DNA of 32,978 nt from Bacteroidales bacterium. Lineage in GTDB: Bacteria; Bacteroidota; Bacteroidia; Bacteroidales; Muribaculaceae. Shown piece by piece: positions 24,215 through 32,978 of the stretch. Within the stretch, counting starts at the first letter, position 1; each line of letters begins with the position of its first letter. Both the position numbers and the translations under genes were made by a program. Below the pieces are notes generated by a model. That model did not search any database. It was not told where the DNA came from and saw nothing but the letters and a program-made list of their open reading frames with translations. The stretch is from assembly GCA_014800795.1 (NCBI GenBank), contig JAAVFL010000023.1, forward strand, positions 1-32,978, given 5' to 3'.

Positions 24215-27200
24215 TTACTTCACTGCGATCTTCAGTTTGCCTCCATTGGTCACTGCCACATAGATTCCGGAAGGAAGACCGCCGACAGCAACTGAACCGA
24301 CACCGGACGCAACCTTCATGCCGCTTACGGAATAGAGGTCGATCAGAGCGTCAGGACAGTTTACCGATGCTCCGTCGAAGGTCAGGGTTGCAGCTGTTTC
24401 GGCGGCTACATTGCCGATACCTGATTTGGGCTCAACCGTTACGGTGCAGGTGGCTGTAGATCCGAGTGTGCTGATGGTCACCGGAGCGGAACCTTCCTTG
24501 ATGGCCTTGAATTCGATAGCGAATACGTTGTTGTCAAAAGTATAGTTACCGGTCATTTCAAGTATCTGCTCGTCGGTATTGAACGAGAAGTCGCTTAACA
24601 GATCTTCTTCAGTCACTGCATCGCGGCTATGTACGGCGACGTTGACGAAGAAAGTCTCCTCTTCGGCCACAGTCATTTCAGCCGGCAAAATCGAAATGGA
24701 CGATTCGAAATGGAGCGCTACGAACATGCCGTTCTGACGCCAGGGCTGATCAAGACTCTCACCGAATACATAACCGAGATTCTCGAAGAACTCGATATCG
24801 GTGTCATATTTGTCGACAGACGCACCCTCCAACGAAGTATGCAGATCGGATCCGTCGGCTGCTATCACAGCCAGATGGTCATGAACATAATTATTCTCAA
24901 GACCGGCTTCGGTTTTGGGAACCTCATCCTCATAAGCATTTGCGGCAAGTTCCTCAGAACTCTTGCCCACCACACGGTGAACCGTGCCACCGGCGGGAGC
25001 CGTGATTGACTGAAGAGCAACAATGTTGTTGGTCACGACAGGAGTTGAATCCACTGTGCTGCCTTCGAGAGCCGCCGTTTCGCTGAGGTCGTTGGTAAGA
25101 TATCCTACGATACCACCAGCTGCCAGAACTTTCTCCCAGCGGCTTGCCTGTGTGGCTGTAATGGTTCCCTCTACGACATTGCGGTTTACATGTCCGCGCT
25201 CGCAGTAACCTACGATACCGCCTACTGTGTTCTGTGCCGTGATATCGGCTTCGACATGGCAGTCGGTCACAGAGCCGTCTTTGGTAAGATCGCCTACGAT
25301 ACCGCCCACATATTCCTTACCGGTAAGAGCTCCTGAGAAAGCAGACGCTTTCACGGAAGAGCCTGTAAGTATCGTACCTACCATACCACCGAGCGCATCA
25401 GCCCCGGTTGCCTCTACTGAGGTGCCGCTGACAAACGAGTTTCTTATTTCCGATTTATTTGTCAACTTACCGACAAGCACACCAAGTGAACCGTCGAAGT
25501 CTTTGTCCACTTCAATCGACGCATTGTAAACATGAACATTATCAATGGTCAGATGCATGCCTTCACCGGCGATGATACCGGCGCGGCTATGATTTGCAGC
25601 CACCTTGAGCGACGGATTGAGAAGTATAAGATTTTTTACGATTGCACCTTCTGTAGCTGTGCCAGAAGCTATCGTATGATCGAACAGACCTGCCCACGAA
25701 GATGTGGAAGGATCGATTGTAAGTCCGGTGATACAGTGATTTCCGCCATCAAGCGAGCCTTTGAAGTTCGGTATGGATTTGATTTCATGTCCGGATGCGT
25801 TGAAATCGCGTACTATCAGATAGTGTGCGGCAGGTTCGCCGGCAATCAGCTTCAACTGCGAGAACGAACCGATCTGATAGGGGTTTTCAACCGATCCGTC
25901 TCCACCGAGGAAACGCTCGAATGGCAGCGAATAGAAGTCGGCTGAATAGGAATCATCGGCGTGTATCCAGCTGATCATCAGGCTTGGGTTGACATCAAGA
26001 TTAAGAAGTGCTATAGTGCGTAAACTACCCTTTTCGGCATCAGGAATTGCACTGAACATTGTGCCGTTCTTGTCACCGATTATGCCGAGTTCCTCACGAA
26101 TTTCCGATGCTACGCCGATATAGCGCTTTATAAGGAACATGAGCTCAACTTCGTCGTCTGCGTCGAACAGATAAGGATCCAGAGCCGACTGCTCGATGTA
26201 ACATTGCGCATAGGCTATATCCTGACCGAGGTTGTAGTTTCCTACATGGTCTAGCTTACCCTCCTCATCAACCCATACGATCTGAAGAATGGTATTGAAT
26301 TGGTCGTCGTTCACCACCTGCGATGTTTCGAAAGCATAGAGGATTTTACCGTCTAACACTACACGGTCCATATTGAATTTGAGCATGTAGCCTTCGAAAT
26401 CCTGGGGAAGTGCAAACACCTCCTCGCCGGTCACAATATCCACGATGCTGAAATAATATTTATTATCCTGCAAATAAGTGAACACAGCCTGGCCATTTTT
26501 GCCATTTATGTCACTGAGCATCATTACCGCGTCAACTTCCTCAGCGATAGTATTGAGCAGACGGCCTTCAACATCATAATTCTTATAAGCCTGAGCGTAA
26601 TCCTCCTTACCGGTCTTGTCTGACAGCACACATACGGTAAAACGCTCTGGCGAGTGGGTTTCGGGATTGACAGCTATGTCACCTGTCCAGTCGAGCATAC
26701 CGATTCCGTAGTAGGTGCAATAGTCATTATTGTCGTTCTCTATCGGAATAAGGGTGGTTGACACTTCCGTAAGCGATTTATCGGAAACATCCGCAAGCGA
26801 CAGAACACTAATCTTCAGGTTGTTGTCCGGTGTCTGTGATTCGTCCGCAGGCTCTCCTGTAATGAAGTCAAAACCGAGAGGATTTACCCAAAACGGCTTT
26901 TCGTATTCTACGAACACGAACAGAGGAACGTTGTAGCCGTCCTTATCCATACCGCCGGCAATAGTGAATACATAGGGATAGTTCTCCTGATCGCCGGGCA
27001 GATTGTTGTAGCACATCACACGCTCGCTGATAAGAATCGGATCCGACATGCCCCCTCTTTTATAAATCTGGAGTGTCATACCACATGAGTTGGCATACTC
27101 TATTGGATCATCGTAGTCATCAACCTCGGGCGAATAGTCCTTGGCAAAGGTGATATAGAAGTTTTCGGAAAAACGATTCTTCGGCACATTGACAGCATCA

Positions 27201-27877
27201 ATGCAATAGCCCTCATACGAGGCCAGCAGTTTGTCATTGCCGTTCTCCTCCTTTGCCCCGCCGATCGAGTACACGTCTGTGCGCTGAGAAGCGCCATACA
27301 TGCCATCGAAGTTGCGGGCGCTGTAAACCATTATCTCATATTTATCGTCGGAATTGAAGAAGTTTTTGGTAACTACGTCGCCGAGCGCCACCTGAAACAC
27401 CTTCGATTCGTTCTCCTGAAGAGTGAATTCGCTCTTTACAGTACCTATGGTTTCGAAATTCTCATTATAGATAGTGAATTCGAAACCCTTTACAAATTCT
27501 TCGGACCATCCGCCTCCGTTGGGGTTATTCTCATCATAGGGATGAAAAACTTTATCTTCGTCTATCTTAGAGGTATAGAACCATGTCTGACCATCGGGCC
27601 CGTCGATATACGACACAAGTTGCTCGGCATCAAGAGTATAATCCAGATCCGGAGCCCCCTTGCGGACATTCTGGTCTTTAAGAGCTGCACGGAACTCTTC
27701 AAGCGAGCGCGCCATTTTCGAAGGCTTTGCCTTATATGCGAACTTGAAGGGATGCTCCATATCGTGAGCCCCTTTCGCGGTTCCGGCGGGAGCGGCAGAG
27801 ATGCTCCCGGTGCCTACTGCGAGCATAGCGCATGCCACACAGGGCACGGTCCATAGCTTGAGTATCTGTTTTACCAT
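24215..27877 (-). CDS. Large GLUG-repeat surface protein with sorting domain
   Basis: 1220 residues from the ATG at 27877. The frame is open to 27985, but this start gives the signal peptide (VKQILKLWTVPCVACAMLAV). Residues about 40-640 have no domain I can name and are rich in acidic residues and aromatic strands. About 660-730 carry the lead-in typical of GLUG proteins (GSVENPYQIGSFSQLKLIAG, FKGSLDGGNHCITGLTID). About 800-930 hold GLUG repeats (GGMVGTIL, GGIVGDL, GGIVGYCERGHVNRN, GGIVGYL). A beta-sandwich of Ig-like type follows near 1070-1150, and the C-terminus (LIDLYSVSGMKVASGVG, ending KLKIAVK) looks like a type IX sorting domain. It is a predicted adhesin or surface scaffold. A full-consensus promoter and a leader of about 265 nt precede it. 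Confidence 0.82.
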   Translation of the reverse strand: MVKQILKLWTVPCVACAMLAVGTGSISAAPAGTAKGAHDMEHPFKFAYKAKPSKMARSLEEFRAALKDQNVRKGAPDLDYTLDAEQLVSYIDGPDGQTWFYTSKIDEDKVFHPYDENNPNGGGWSEEFVKGFEFTIYNENFETIGTVKSEFTLQENESKVFQVALGDVVTKNFFNSDDKYEIMVYSARNFDGMYGASQRTDVYSIGGAKEENGNDKLLASYEGYCIDAVNVPKNRFSENFYITFAKDYSPEVDDYDDPIEYANSCGMTLQIYKRGGMSDPILISERVMCYNNLPGDQENYPYVFTIAGGMDKDGYNVPLFVFVEYEKPFWVNPLGFDFITGEPADESQTPDNNLKISVLSLADVSDKSLTEVSTTLIPIENDNNDYCTYYGIGMLDWTGDIAVNPETHSPERFTVCVLSDKTGKEDYAQAYKNYDVEGRLLNTIAEEVDAVMMLSDINGKNGQAVFTYLQDNKYYFSIVDIVTGEEVFALPQDFEGYMLKFNMDRVVLDGKILYAFETSQVVNDDQFNTILQIVWVDEEGKLDHVGNYNLGQDIAYAQCYIEQSALDPYLFDADDEVELMFLIKRYIGVASEIREELGIIGDKNGTMFSAIPDAEKGSLRTIALLNLDVNPSLMISWIHADDSYSADFYSLPFERFLGGDGSVENPYQIGSFSQLKLIAGEPAAHYLIVRDFNASGHEIKSIPNFKGSLDGGNHCITGLTIDPSTSSWAGLFDHTIASGTATEGAIVKNLILLNPSLKVAANHSRAGIIAGEGMHLTIDNVHVYNASIEVDKDFDGSLGVLVGKLTNKSEIRNSFVSGTSVEATGADALGGMVGTILTGSSVKASAFSGALTGKEYVGGIVGDLTKDGSVTDCHVEADITAQNTVGGIVGYCERGHVNRNVVEGTITATQASRWEKVLAAGGIVGYLTNDLSETAALEGSTVDSTPVVTNNIVALQSITAPAGGTVHRVVGKSSEELAANAYEDEVPKTEAGLENNYVHDHLAVIAADGSDLHTSLEGASVDKYDTDIEFFENLGYVFGESLDQPWRQNGMFVALHFESSISILPAEMTVAEEETFFVNVAVHSRDAVTEEDLLSDFSFNTDEQILEMTGNYTFDNNVFAIEFKAIKEGSAPVTISTLGSTATCTVTVEPKSGIGNVAAETAATLTFDGASVNCPDALIDLYSVSGMKVASGVGSVAVGGLPSGIYVAVTNGGKLKIAVK

Positions 27878-28148
27878 TGAAATATAATTTAAGTATTTAT
27901 GAGAATTATCAGAATGTCTGATTGCTTCCGGAATAATTTTATTATCAAATTTCAGCAATAGTTCCCGAAAGATCAATTCAGTCAATTAAAGAATATAAAA
28001 AGGTTGGTAATCTGAATGATACACGTTTATAAGATATGAGGAGCGTGTGCTTCCCGAAGATACCTTGCGTCTCGTTTCAGAGAGAGGACACTTGTTAATG
28101 ATCCATAATTAATACAGACAGATTAACATCCTTCACACTTACAATGTG

Positions 28149-28179
28149 CAAAGTTAAATAATTTCGGGAACAAATCAAA
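28149..28179 (-). promoter_or_regulatory. Promoter of the GLUG surface protein gene
   Basis: Minus strand: TTTG (28179-28176), exactly 19 nt, TAACTTTG (28156-28149). Initiation near 28142 gives a leader of about 265 nt, long for this genome. I see no named riboswitch in the leader. Confidence 0.75.
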
Positions 28180-28253
28180 ATCCATCCGTCCCAATTTATA
28201 AAATTTTAATAGAATCTGTCCTTATCCCCTTTCAGATTTGCCAGAACGCGCTT

Positions 28254-28997
28254 TCAATCGAATTCGTAAGGATCAAGCCCTGCGAAATCGAGCGCTTCGT
28301 GACGTTCGACACATGTTCCGCATGTTCCGCAATGATGTTCCCCTCCGCGATAGCATGAGTAGGTATGATGATAATCAACCCCTGCTGCAATACCGCGCTG
28401 CACAATCTCACCTTTGGTAATCCCGGTATACGGGCAGGATAGCTTTATCCCTTCGTACGTGCCTGCGGCTATAGCCTTCCCCATAGCATCCACGAAAGTG
28501 GGGCGGCAGTCGGGATAAATGGCATGATCGCCGCTGTGGTTGGCGAGCATGATGGTTTCAAGCCCGCGGCTCTCGGCGAGGCCGGCTGCGATCGCAAGCA
28601 TTATACCGTTGCGGAACGGCACCACCGTAGAACGCATGTTCTCCTCTTCGTAGCATCCTGCGGGAATGGCATCGGCACCCTGAAGAAGCGAACTCTCGAA
28701 ATATTCAGCCATAAAGCCAAGAGGAATCACCAGATGCTCGATTCCCAGATTGCGGCAATGCCATTGCGCGCATGCCGCCTCGCGGTCGTTATGGTTGGAA
28801 CCGTAGATAAACGTGACCGCCAGCGCGATATCAGCCCGGAATTCATAGAGCATAGTGGTAGAATCCATTCCGCCGGAAAGAACCAGCAGCGACTTGGGGC
28901 GACGGGGATACTGCGCCGTCTCGCGGGTAACGAAAATCTGTTCCTCCTTGGGAGGAAGCGCCTCAGCGTTGGGGAGATTATGATGCACTATTTCCAT
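28254..28997 (-). CDS. queC: 7-cyano-7-deazaguanine synthase
   Basis: 247 residues, cytoplasmic. The PP-loop ATP site is SGGMDS (residues 41-46). The C-terminal zinc site is C-x7-C-x2-C-x2-C (Cys215, Cys223, Cys226, Cys229; CYRGGEHHCGTCGTC). The enzyme makes preQ0 from 7-carboxy-7-deazaguanine with ATP and ammonia, a step of queuosine synthesis. The first 35 residues extend beyond the usual N-terminus; no better internal start is seen. It lies 23 bp after queF, whose product reduces preQ0 to preQ1. Confidence 0.95.
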   Translation of the reverse strand: MEIVHHNLPNAEALPPKEEQIFVTRETAQYPRRPKSLLVLSGGMDSTTMLYEFRADIALAVTFIYGSNHNDREAACAQWHCRNLGIEHLVIPLGFMAEYFESSLLQGADAIPAGCYEEENMRSTVVPFRNGIMLAIAAGLAESRGLETIMLANHSGDHAIYPDCRPTFVDAMGKAIAAGTYEGIKLSCPYTGITKGEIVQRGIAAGVDYHHTYSCYRGGEHHCGTCGTCVERHEALDFAGLDPYEFD

Positions 28998-29020
28998 AAT
29001 TCCGATGCTTTTAATATTCG

Positions 29021-29494
29021 TCAGATATTGGCACTCATCGCCGCAGCCATACGGGCTGCCGCAAGCGCCTTATGTTCCTCGTCGGCGTAGTTCGCGAAAG
29101 GATGGATCGCAATCCCTCCGCGGGGGGTGAAGAAGCCTTTCACCTCAAGGTAACGGGGATTCATCAGCTTTACCAGATCCTTCATTATAATGTTCACGCA
29201 ATCCTCATGGAAGTCGCCGTGATTGCGGAAAGAGAACAGGTAGAGCTTAAGGCTCTTGCTCTCTACCATATCCACGCGAGGTATATACTGTATTACGATG
29301 CGGGCGAAATCCGGCTGCCCTGTTTTGGGACATAACGATGTGAATTCCGGACAGTTGAATGTAACCAGATACTCGTTCTCCGGATGCTTGTTAGGAAAAG
29401 TCTCGAGAACCTCCGGAGAATATTGGTCGGGGTAATGTGTATGGGTATCACCCAACAGGGTGACACCCGTCAGTTCGCTGTCTGTTCTGCTCAT
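29021..29494 (-). CDS. queF: NADPH-dependent 7-cyano-7-deazaguanine reductase
   Basis: 157 residues, the short (unimodular) form of the family. The catalytic motif is [15 protein letters not shown] with nucleophile Cys55 and Asp62. The NADPH-binding QueF motif follows ([20 protein letters not shown]). It reduces preQ0 to preQ1. It sits between pepD (6-bp gap) and queC (26 bp from stop to next start), so all three are probably one operon. Confidence 0.95.
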   Translation of the reverse strand: MSRTDSELTGVTLLGDTHTHYPDQYSPEVLETFPNKHPENEYLVTFNCPEFTSLCPKTGQPDFARIVIQYIPRVDMVESKSLKLYLFSFRNHGDFHEDCVNIIMKDLVKLMNPRYLEVKGFFTPRGGIAIHPFANYADEEHKALAAARMAAAMSANI

Positions 29495-29500
29495 TTCCGA

Positions 29501-31132
29501 TCAGTATTTGATTTCATGAACTTTCAGGCGCTCGCCGGCATCGTTGACGATGCTGCGGAAATAGCGCTCGTCATAGCCGCCGAATTCGGGATATACCGGC
29601 ACACCATATTCCGACTTCTTGAATTCATGGTTGTCGTCGGTCTTCTTGATGTTACCATCCATAAATTTCACGAACAGATAATCGCCGAGCTGCTTGTAAG
29701 CTCCTGTTGCACGCTCAGCCCAGAGATCGGCGAGTTGCTGGGTAAGTTCGGTGGCATCAGTCTCGTCCATCGACGCGAGGTTGGCAACAGCGACATCCAC
29801 GTCAGATGCTATGGCGGTCTCCAGATCGCCCTGAACGCGGCGTATGTCGGGAATCATCTGCGAATAGCGGTTGTACGCCTGGTTGGCTACGTAGTTGTTT
29901 ACCCAGAAGTTGGCGTTCCAGTCGAGGGTGTTCACATCGCCATGGGCAAGCTGGGCAGGCACCTGCTTCACCGAACAGAATATCGGAAGATACACACAGG
30001 TGTTGGCATCGTCGGTGCCGAACCACAGCAGTCCGCGAAGATGTTTCGGAAGGTCGGAACGCATCTGCGACACGAACGAGAAGCCTGTCTGCTGGGTAGC
30101 GATGGCGCGTTCGTGAGTGTATTCCTGTCCGTCGACCTCGAAGGTCATCGGACGCCAGCGGTAGGGAACATCGAAAGGTCCTGCGCCTATATCCTGCGTC
30201 ATATCGTAGGGGGTGTTCTCGAAGTGGTCGCGCATCATCCCTTTCATATCCGCAGCTGTCAGCGGCGAGGAGGGTTTTACCCAGAGGGGCATCGGCTCTC
30301 CCTCGGCACGGTCGATCCAGGGCAGATAAGCATCCATGCCGGGAGCGAACTTGTTGAAATAGGCCCACACACGGGCATCGCAGCCGCGGAGGGCTCCGAA
30401 ATCGGTCACGGCATAAGCTTTCGAAAAGTCGAAATCCTCATCTTTCCCGTCGAAATAGCCCTGCTCACGGGCGAATTTTATCACATCCGGGCTATAGATG
30501 GTTTCCTTGCTTTTATCCTTGAGGGGGAATTTGTGGATACGGGGATGGTTGGCGTGACCCGAAATCATGCCGTCGGGTATGCGGCGTGCCACCCATACGG
30601 CACCCTTGTCAGCTTTCCCCTTTCCTATCAGCTCCATGATCCATGCCTCATCGCCGTCGGCTATCGAAAACGATTCGCCTGACGAAGCATAGCCGTAGCG
30701 GTCGACGAGATCGGTCATCACCTTTATAGCCTCGCGGGCTGTCCGGGCACGCTGAAGGGTGATATAGATCAGCGAGCCGTAGTCTATCAGACCCGACCCT
30801 TCAAGCTCCTCACGTCCGCCCCATGTCGACTCGGCGATAGTGAGCCCGTGTTCGTTCATATTGCCGACAGTGGCATAGGTATGGGCAACCTCCTCGATCT
30901 CTCCGAGCGGTTTGCCGGTATCCCACTCCACCACCTGACGCATCGCCCCTTTGGGATGGTCGGCGGCGGGCTGGTTGTAAAGCTCGCCATACAGATTATG
31001 AGAGTCGGCAGCATAGGTTATCATTACAGAGCCGTCGGCAGTGGCGCCTTTGGCTGCTATGAGGCTCGTGCAGGCAAGAGCCGAAACGCCTGCGGTCAGA
31101 GCCGCAGCGAGTGCGCAGATAAGTTTTTTCAT
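29501..31132 (-). CDS. pepD: C69 family dipeptidase (PepD-like), secreted
   Basis: 543 residues from the ATG at 31132. The frame is open to 31168, but the first 12 residues are extra and this start opens a proper signal peptide (MKKLICALAAALTAGVSALA). Cleavage would leave Cys21 as the new N-terminus (CTSLIAAKGATADGSV). That is the nucleophile of the N-terminal-nucleophile C69 peptidases. Later family motifs include HGLTIAESTWGGRE and WVARRIPDGMISGHANHPRI. It would cut dipeptides in the periplasm. A -7 element TATATTTG lies 24 bp upstream. It leads an operon with queF and queC. Confidence 0.92.
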   Translation of the reverse strand: MKKLICALAAALTAGVSALACTSLIAAKGATADGSVMITYAADSHNLYGELYNQPAADHPKGAMRQVVEWDTGKPLGEIEEVAHTYATVGNMNEHGLTIAESTWGGREELEGSGLIDYGSLIYITLQRARTAREAIKVMTDLVDRYGYASSGESFSIADGDEAWIMELIGKGKADKGAVWVARRIPDGMISGHANHPRIHKFPLKDKSKETIYSPDVIKFAREQGYFDGKDEDFDFSKAYAVTDFGALRGCDARVWAYFNKFAPGMDAYLPWIDRAEGEPMPLWVKPSSPLTAADMKGMMRDHFENTPYDMTQDIGAGPFDVPYRWRPMTFEVDGQEYTHERAIATQQTGFSFVSQMRSDLPKHLRGLLWFGTDDANTCVYLPIFCSVKQVPAQLAHGDVNTLDWNANFWVNNYVANQAYNRYSQMIPDIRRVQGDLETAIASDVDVAVANLASMDETDATELTQQLADLWAERATGAYKQLGDYLFVKFMDGNIKKTDDNHEFKKSEYGVPVYPEFGGYDERYFRSIVNDAGERLKVHEIKY

Positions 31133-31155
31133 AGATGCTTGAAAATATTTTTTTG

Positions 31156-31163
31156 CAAATATA
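31156..31163 (-). promoter_or_regulatory. -7 element TATATTTG of the pepD-queF-queC operon
   Basis: An exact -7 match on the minus strand, giving a leader of under 20 nt before the pepD start. The -33 half is not evident. The leader is too short to hold a preQ1 riboswitch. Confidence 0.5.
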
Positions 31164-31367
31164 GGCATTTCACCCCGTTATTCTATTTCCCAGCTACCAA
31201 AAATTCTTATAACATATCCGGATTTAAATTATTTTATCACAAAAGAGATTTCGGCGTCGATGGCACCGAGACCGGCAAGCCTCTACGTCCCCGACATTTC
31301 TCCGAACATTCGCACCCTGAAAATCATTTTATTATTAAAGACAATCTAATTGAAGAAAGGACAAGTT

Positions 31368-31604
31368 ATGATTGACACTGTAATTCTTGCTGTAAGCAAT
31401 CCGATGTTCGTCTGGTACATGGTGGTAGCGGTTCTCCTGATAGCATGCCTGGTATACTCTTTCAGGCTCGCTCACCATCACCGCACCCGCCGCATGCGTC
31501 TTCACCATCTGCATGCCATAGAAATGGGAAATGAACGGGACATGTTCTACATTCCCGGCGATCAGAAATATGACGACCGAGATGCAGATTTTGACGAACT
31601 ATAA
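31368..31604 (+). CDS. Small single-pass membrane protein
   Basis: 78 residues from the ATG at 31368. The frame extends back to a TTG at 31350, but gaaagga just upstream of this ATG resembles a Shine-Dalgarno site and decides the start. One membrane segment (about 13-31, VWYMVVAVLLIACLVYS) is followed by a His- and Arg-rich stretch (LAHHHRTRRMRLHHLH) and an acidic tail. It overlaps the start of the ThrE N-terminal gene by about 35 bp in another frame, so the two are probably translated together. No known family; it may be an accessory subunit of the exporter. Confidence 0.65.
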   Translation: MIDTVILAVSNPMFVWYMVVAVLLIACLVYSFRLAHHHRTRRMRLHHLHAIEMGNERDMFYIPGDQKYDDRDADFDEL

Positions 31605-32418
31605 CTCACCCGGAACCATCGGCGCTACATGCGCATCTCCCATCTCATCAATTGCGATAGAAGAGAGGGGTGAATTCCTTGCCGACTATACCGCCTGGCT
31701 ATGGGGAAGCGGTTCCACCTGCATCCGGATCGAGAAAAATGTCGGACGAATGGCAACCGCACTCGGCGTCACGGCTCAGATCACACTGCTCCCGCGCCAC
31801 ATCGAACTCGCTATCGGAGCTGAGGGAAACCCATGCCGCGCAGTTATCGTCAGGAAAACAGCCTCCTGTGGCATTAGTTTCGACCTGAACGCCCGCCTGA
31901 GTCGCCTTAGTTGGGAACTCGCCGACGGCAAGGTTGATTTCAACACCGCACGCGCACGCTTCAACCGCATCAAAACCACCTCACCCACCAACCGTTGGGA
32001 GGTGCTGATGCTCGCATCGCTTGCCAATGCCGCTTTCTGCCGTCTGTTCGGCGGAGATGCCGCTGCGATGTGGGTGGTGTTTTTCGCTACCATGGCAGGA
32101 TTTCTACTCAAACAACTCATGCTCGCGGCGCATCGCGACGTGCGACTGACAGTATTCTGTTGCGCTTTTGTTTCTGCCACCATATGCGTTGGCGCCCGAC
32201 TATTCGGCTGGAGTTCCACCCCCGATATCGCCATCGCGACCAGCATACTCTATCTGATTCCCGGAGTTCCCTATCTCAACTCCGCCAGCGATCTTATCGA
32301 CCGTCATTACCTCTGTGCAGTCGGCCGTTTCGCCGATGCCTGCGTACTGACCGTATGCCTCTCCGCCGGGCTCGCAGCCGCCCTGCTGCTGCTCGGTGTC
32401 AACCCACTCGTCAATTAG
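31570..32418 (+). CDS. Threonine/serine exporter ThrE, N-terminal component
   Basis: 282 residues with the ATG at 31570; ATG at 31582 is also possible. The N-terminal soluble part has the ThrE pattern (FLADYTAWLWGSGSTCIRIEKN, ITLLPRHIELAI, LSWELADGKVDFNTARARF). Five or more membrane helices follow from about residue 145, with IPGVPYLNSASDLI near 245-260 as the conserved membrane motif. In actinobacteria ThrE is one protein; here its two domains are separate genes. It would move threonine and serine out of the cell. The partner domain is encoded 39 bp downstream. Confidence 0.88.
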   Translation: MTTEMQILTNYNSPGTIGATCASPISSIAIEERGEFLADYTAWLWGSGSTCIRIEKNVGRMATALGVTAQITLLPRHIELAIGAEGNPCRAVIVRKTASCGISFDLNARLSRLSWELADGKVDFNTARARFNRIKTTSPTNRWEVLMLASLANAAFCRLFGGDAAAMWVVFFATMAGFLLKQLMLAAHRDVRLTVFCCAFVSATICVGARLFGWSSTPDIAIATSILYLIPGVPYLNSASDLIDRHYLCAVGRFADACVLTVCLSAGLAAALLLLGVNPLVN

Positions 32419-32457
32419 TTTTACCGCTCTTAACTTCTTCACGTCTCTACTTCTATT

Positions 32458-32943
32458 ATGCTTTTCCTACAGAATATTCTCGAAGACGGCCTGTTTGCAG
32501 CCATGGCTGCAATCGGATTCTCAAGCATCAGCAATACACCCCGGCGCACCTACATATTCTGCGCCCTTGCAGCCGCTGCCGGCCACGCCGTGCGCTTCGT
32601 TCTGATGTCGGAATATGTAGGGATGAACATAATACTTGCCAGCACTCTGGCAGCCTTTGTCGTAGGGCTACTTTCCGTATTGCTCGCGCCGGTGATGAAA
32701 TGCCCCGCCGAAGTTTGCCTCTTTCCGGCGCTCCTCCCCATGATTCCCGGCATGTATGCCTACCACACCATCGAAGCGCTCATCCTCTGCCTCGGCAACA
32801 CGGGCGAACAGCTTTTCAGCCACTACATGTATCTGCTCGCCTACAACGGCCTCACCTGTGCCTTCATCGTCCTCGGGCTCGCCATCGGAGCCACCATCCC
32901 CATCTTCATGCTCAAGAAAATCTCCTTCCAGGCCACCCGCTGA
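32458..32943 (+). CDS. Threonine/serine exporter ThrE, C-terminal component
   Basis: 161 residues, almost entirely membrane helices (about 10-30, 35-50, 57-79, 86-106, 132-154). It matches the second ThrE domain: AAIGFSSISNTPRRTYIFCA at the front and the signature FPALLPMIPGMYAYHTIEAL in the middle. It forms the other half of the exporter encoded just upstream. Bases 32944-32978 at the end of the window hold nothing further. Confidence 0.88.
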   Translation: MLFLQNILEDGLFAAMAAIGFSSISNTPRRTYIFCALAAAAGHAVRFVLMSEYVGMNIILASTLAAFVVGLLSVLLAPVMKCPAEVCLFPALLPMIPGMYAYHTIEALILCLGNTGEQLFSHYMYLLAYNGLTCAFIVLGLAIGATIPIFMLKKISFQATR

Positions 32944-32978
32944 TTCCCCGAATCTCTCACAGCTTACCATCTTTATAT

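Noticed and set aside
25023-25529. Plus-strand frames opposite the GLUG repeats
   Set aside because: They mirror the repetitive codons of the GLUG region and have no start context or domain.
29384-30682. 432-codon plus-strand frame opposite queF and pepD
   Set aside because: It is antisense to frames with clear catalytic motifs (QueF Cys55, C69 nucleophile) and shows no domain of its own; long shadow frames are expected in GC-richer coding DNA.
31133-31200. preQ1 riboswitch ahead of pepD-queF-queC
   Set aside because: The space between the -7 element and the start is under 20 nt and holds no preQ1 aptamer-like hairpin and tail.
1-32978. CRISPR array, prophage or complete insertion sequence
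   Set aside because: No regularly spaced direct repeats, phage structural genes, integrase or transposase frames were seen.

Overview
The window reads as chromosome from an anaerobic gut member of the Bacteroidales. I favour a Muribaculaceae-like organism, but the family level is inference. Supporting signs are several promoters of the Bacteroidetes form TTTG-N19/20-TAnnTTTG, few Shine-Dalgarno sequences, and typical gene sets: psd-pssA-DUF4834, a split ThrE exporter, a C69 dipeptidase beside queF-queC, BspA-like LRR and GLUG surface proteins, and DUF3037 with a HipA-like kinase. No rRNA, CRISPR array, complete insertion sequence or prophage was seen.

Layout. Bases 1-3015 are gene-poor and repeat-rich: a lipocalin lipoprotein, a secreted protein with a TonB-C-like end, a 221-bp miniature element with 23-bp inverted ends, and a 127-bp element with 22-bp inverted ends. 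Bases 3016-7893 encode one 1625-residue protein that joins a DEDD exonuclease, a RecQ-type SF2 helicase and a UvrD-type SF1 helicase. A possible remnant of a lost partner gene overlaps its start. Bases 8443-12322 hold an acidic orphan protein, a large RluA-type pseudouridine synthase, and a thioredoxin plus C39-like/VKOR pair for disulfide chemistry. Bases 12512-15156 (minus) hold a beta-helix lipoprotein followed by the HipA-like kinase and DUF3037 genes, which overlap by 4 bp. A divergent LRR surface protein follows, then a RhuM-PLD-like protein.

Bases 18362-18911 (minus) are tRNA-Glu, rpsT, tRNA-Glu with two identical tRNA copies and a consensus promoter. recO follows on the plus strand. 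Just after it lies a compact minus-strand transcription unit (promoter element, about 65 nt, terminator) that looks like an unannotated small RNA. Bases 20162-22787 (minus) are the phosphatidylethanolamine operon psd-pssA with DUF4834 and DUF2461 genes. Bases 23271-27877 (minus) are a small lipoprotein and a 1220-residue GLUG-repeat cell-surface protein, each behind a textbook Bacteroidetes promoter. Bases 28254-31132 (minus) are pepD-queF-queC, which join peptide breakdown to the queuosine precursor pathway. Bases 31368-32943 (plus) are a small membrane protein and both halves of a ThrE-type threonine/serine exporter.

Most genes are housekeeping or ordinary surface proteins. The parts most likely to be undescribed are the exonuclease-RecQ-UvrD fusion with its eroded upstream neighbour, the HipA-like/DUF3037 pair, the small RNA unit after recO, and the two small inverted-repeat element families.
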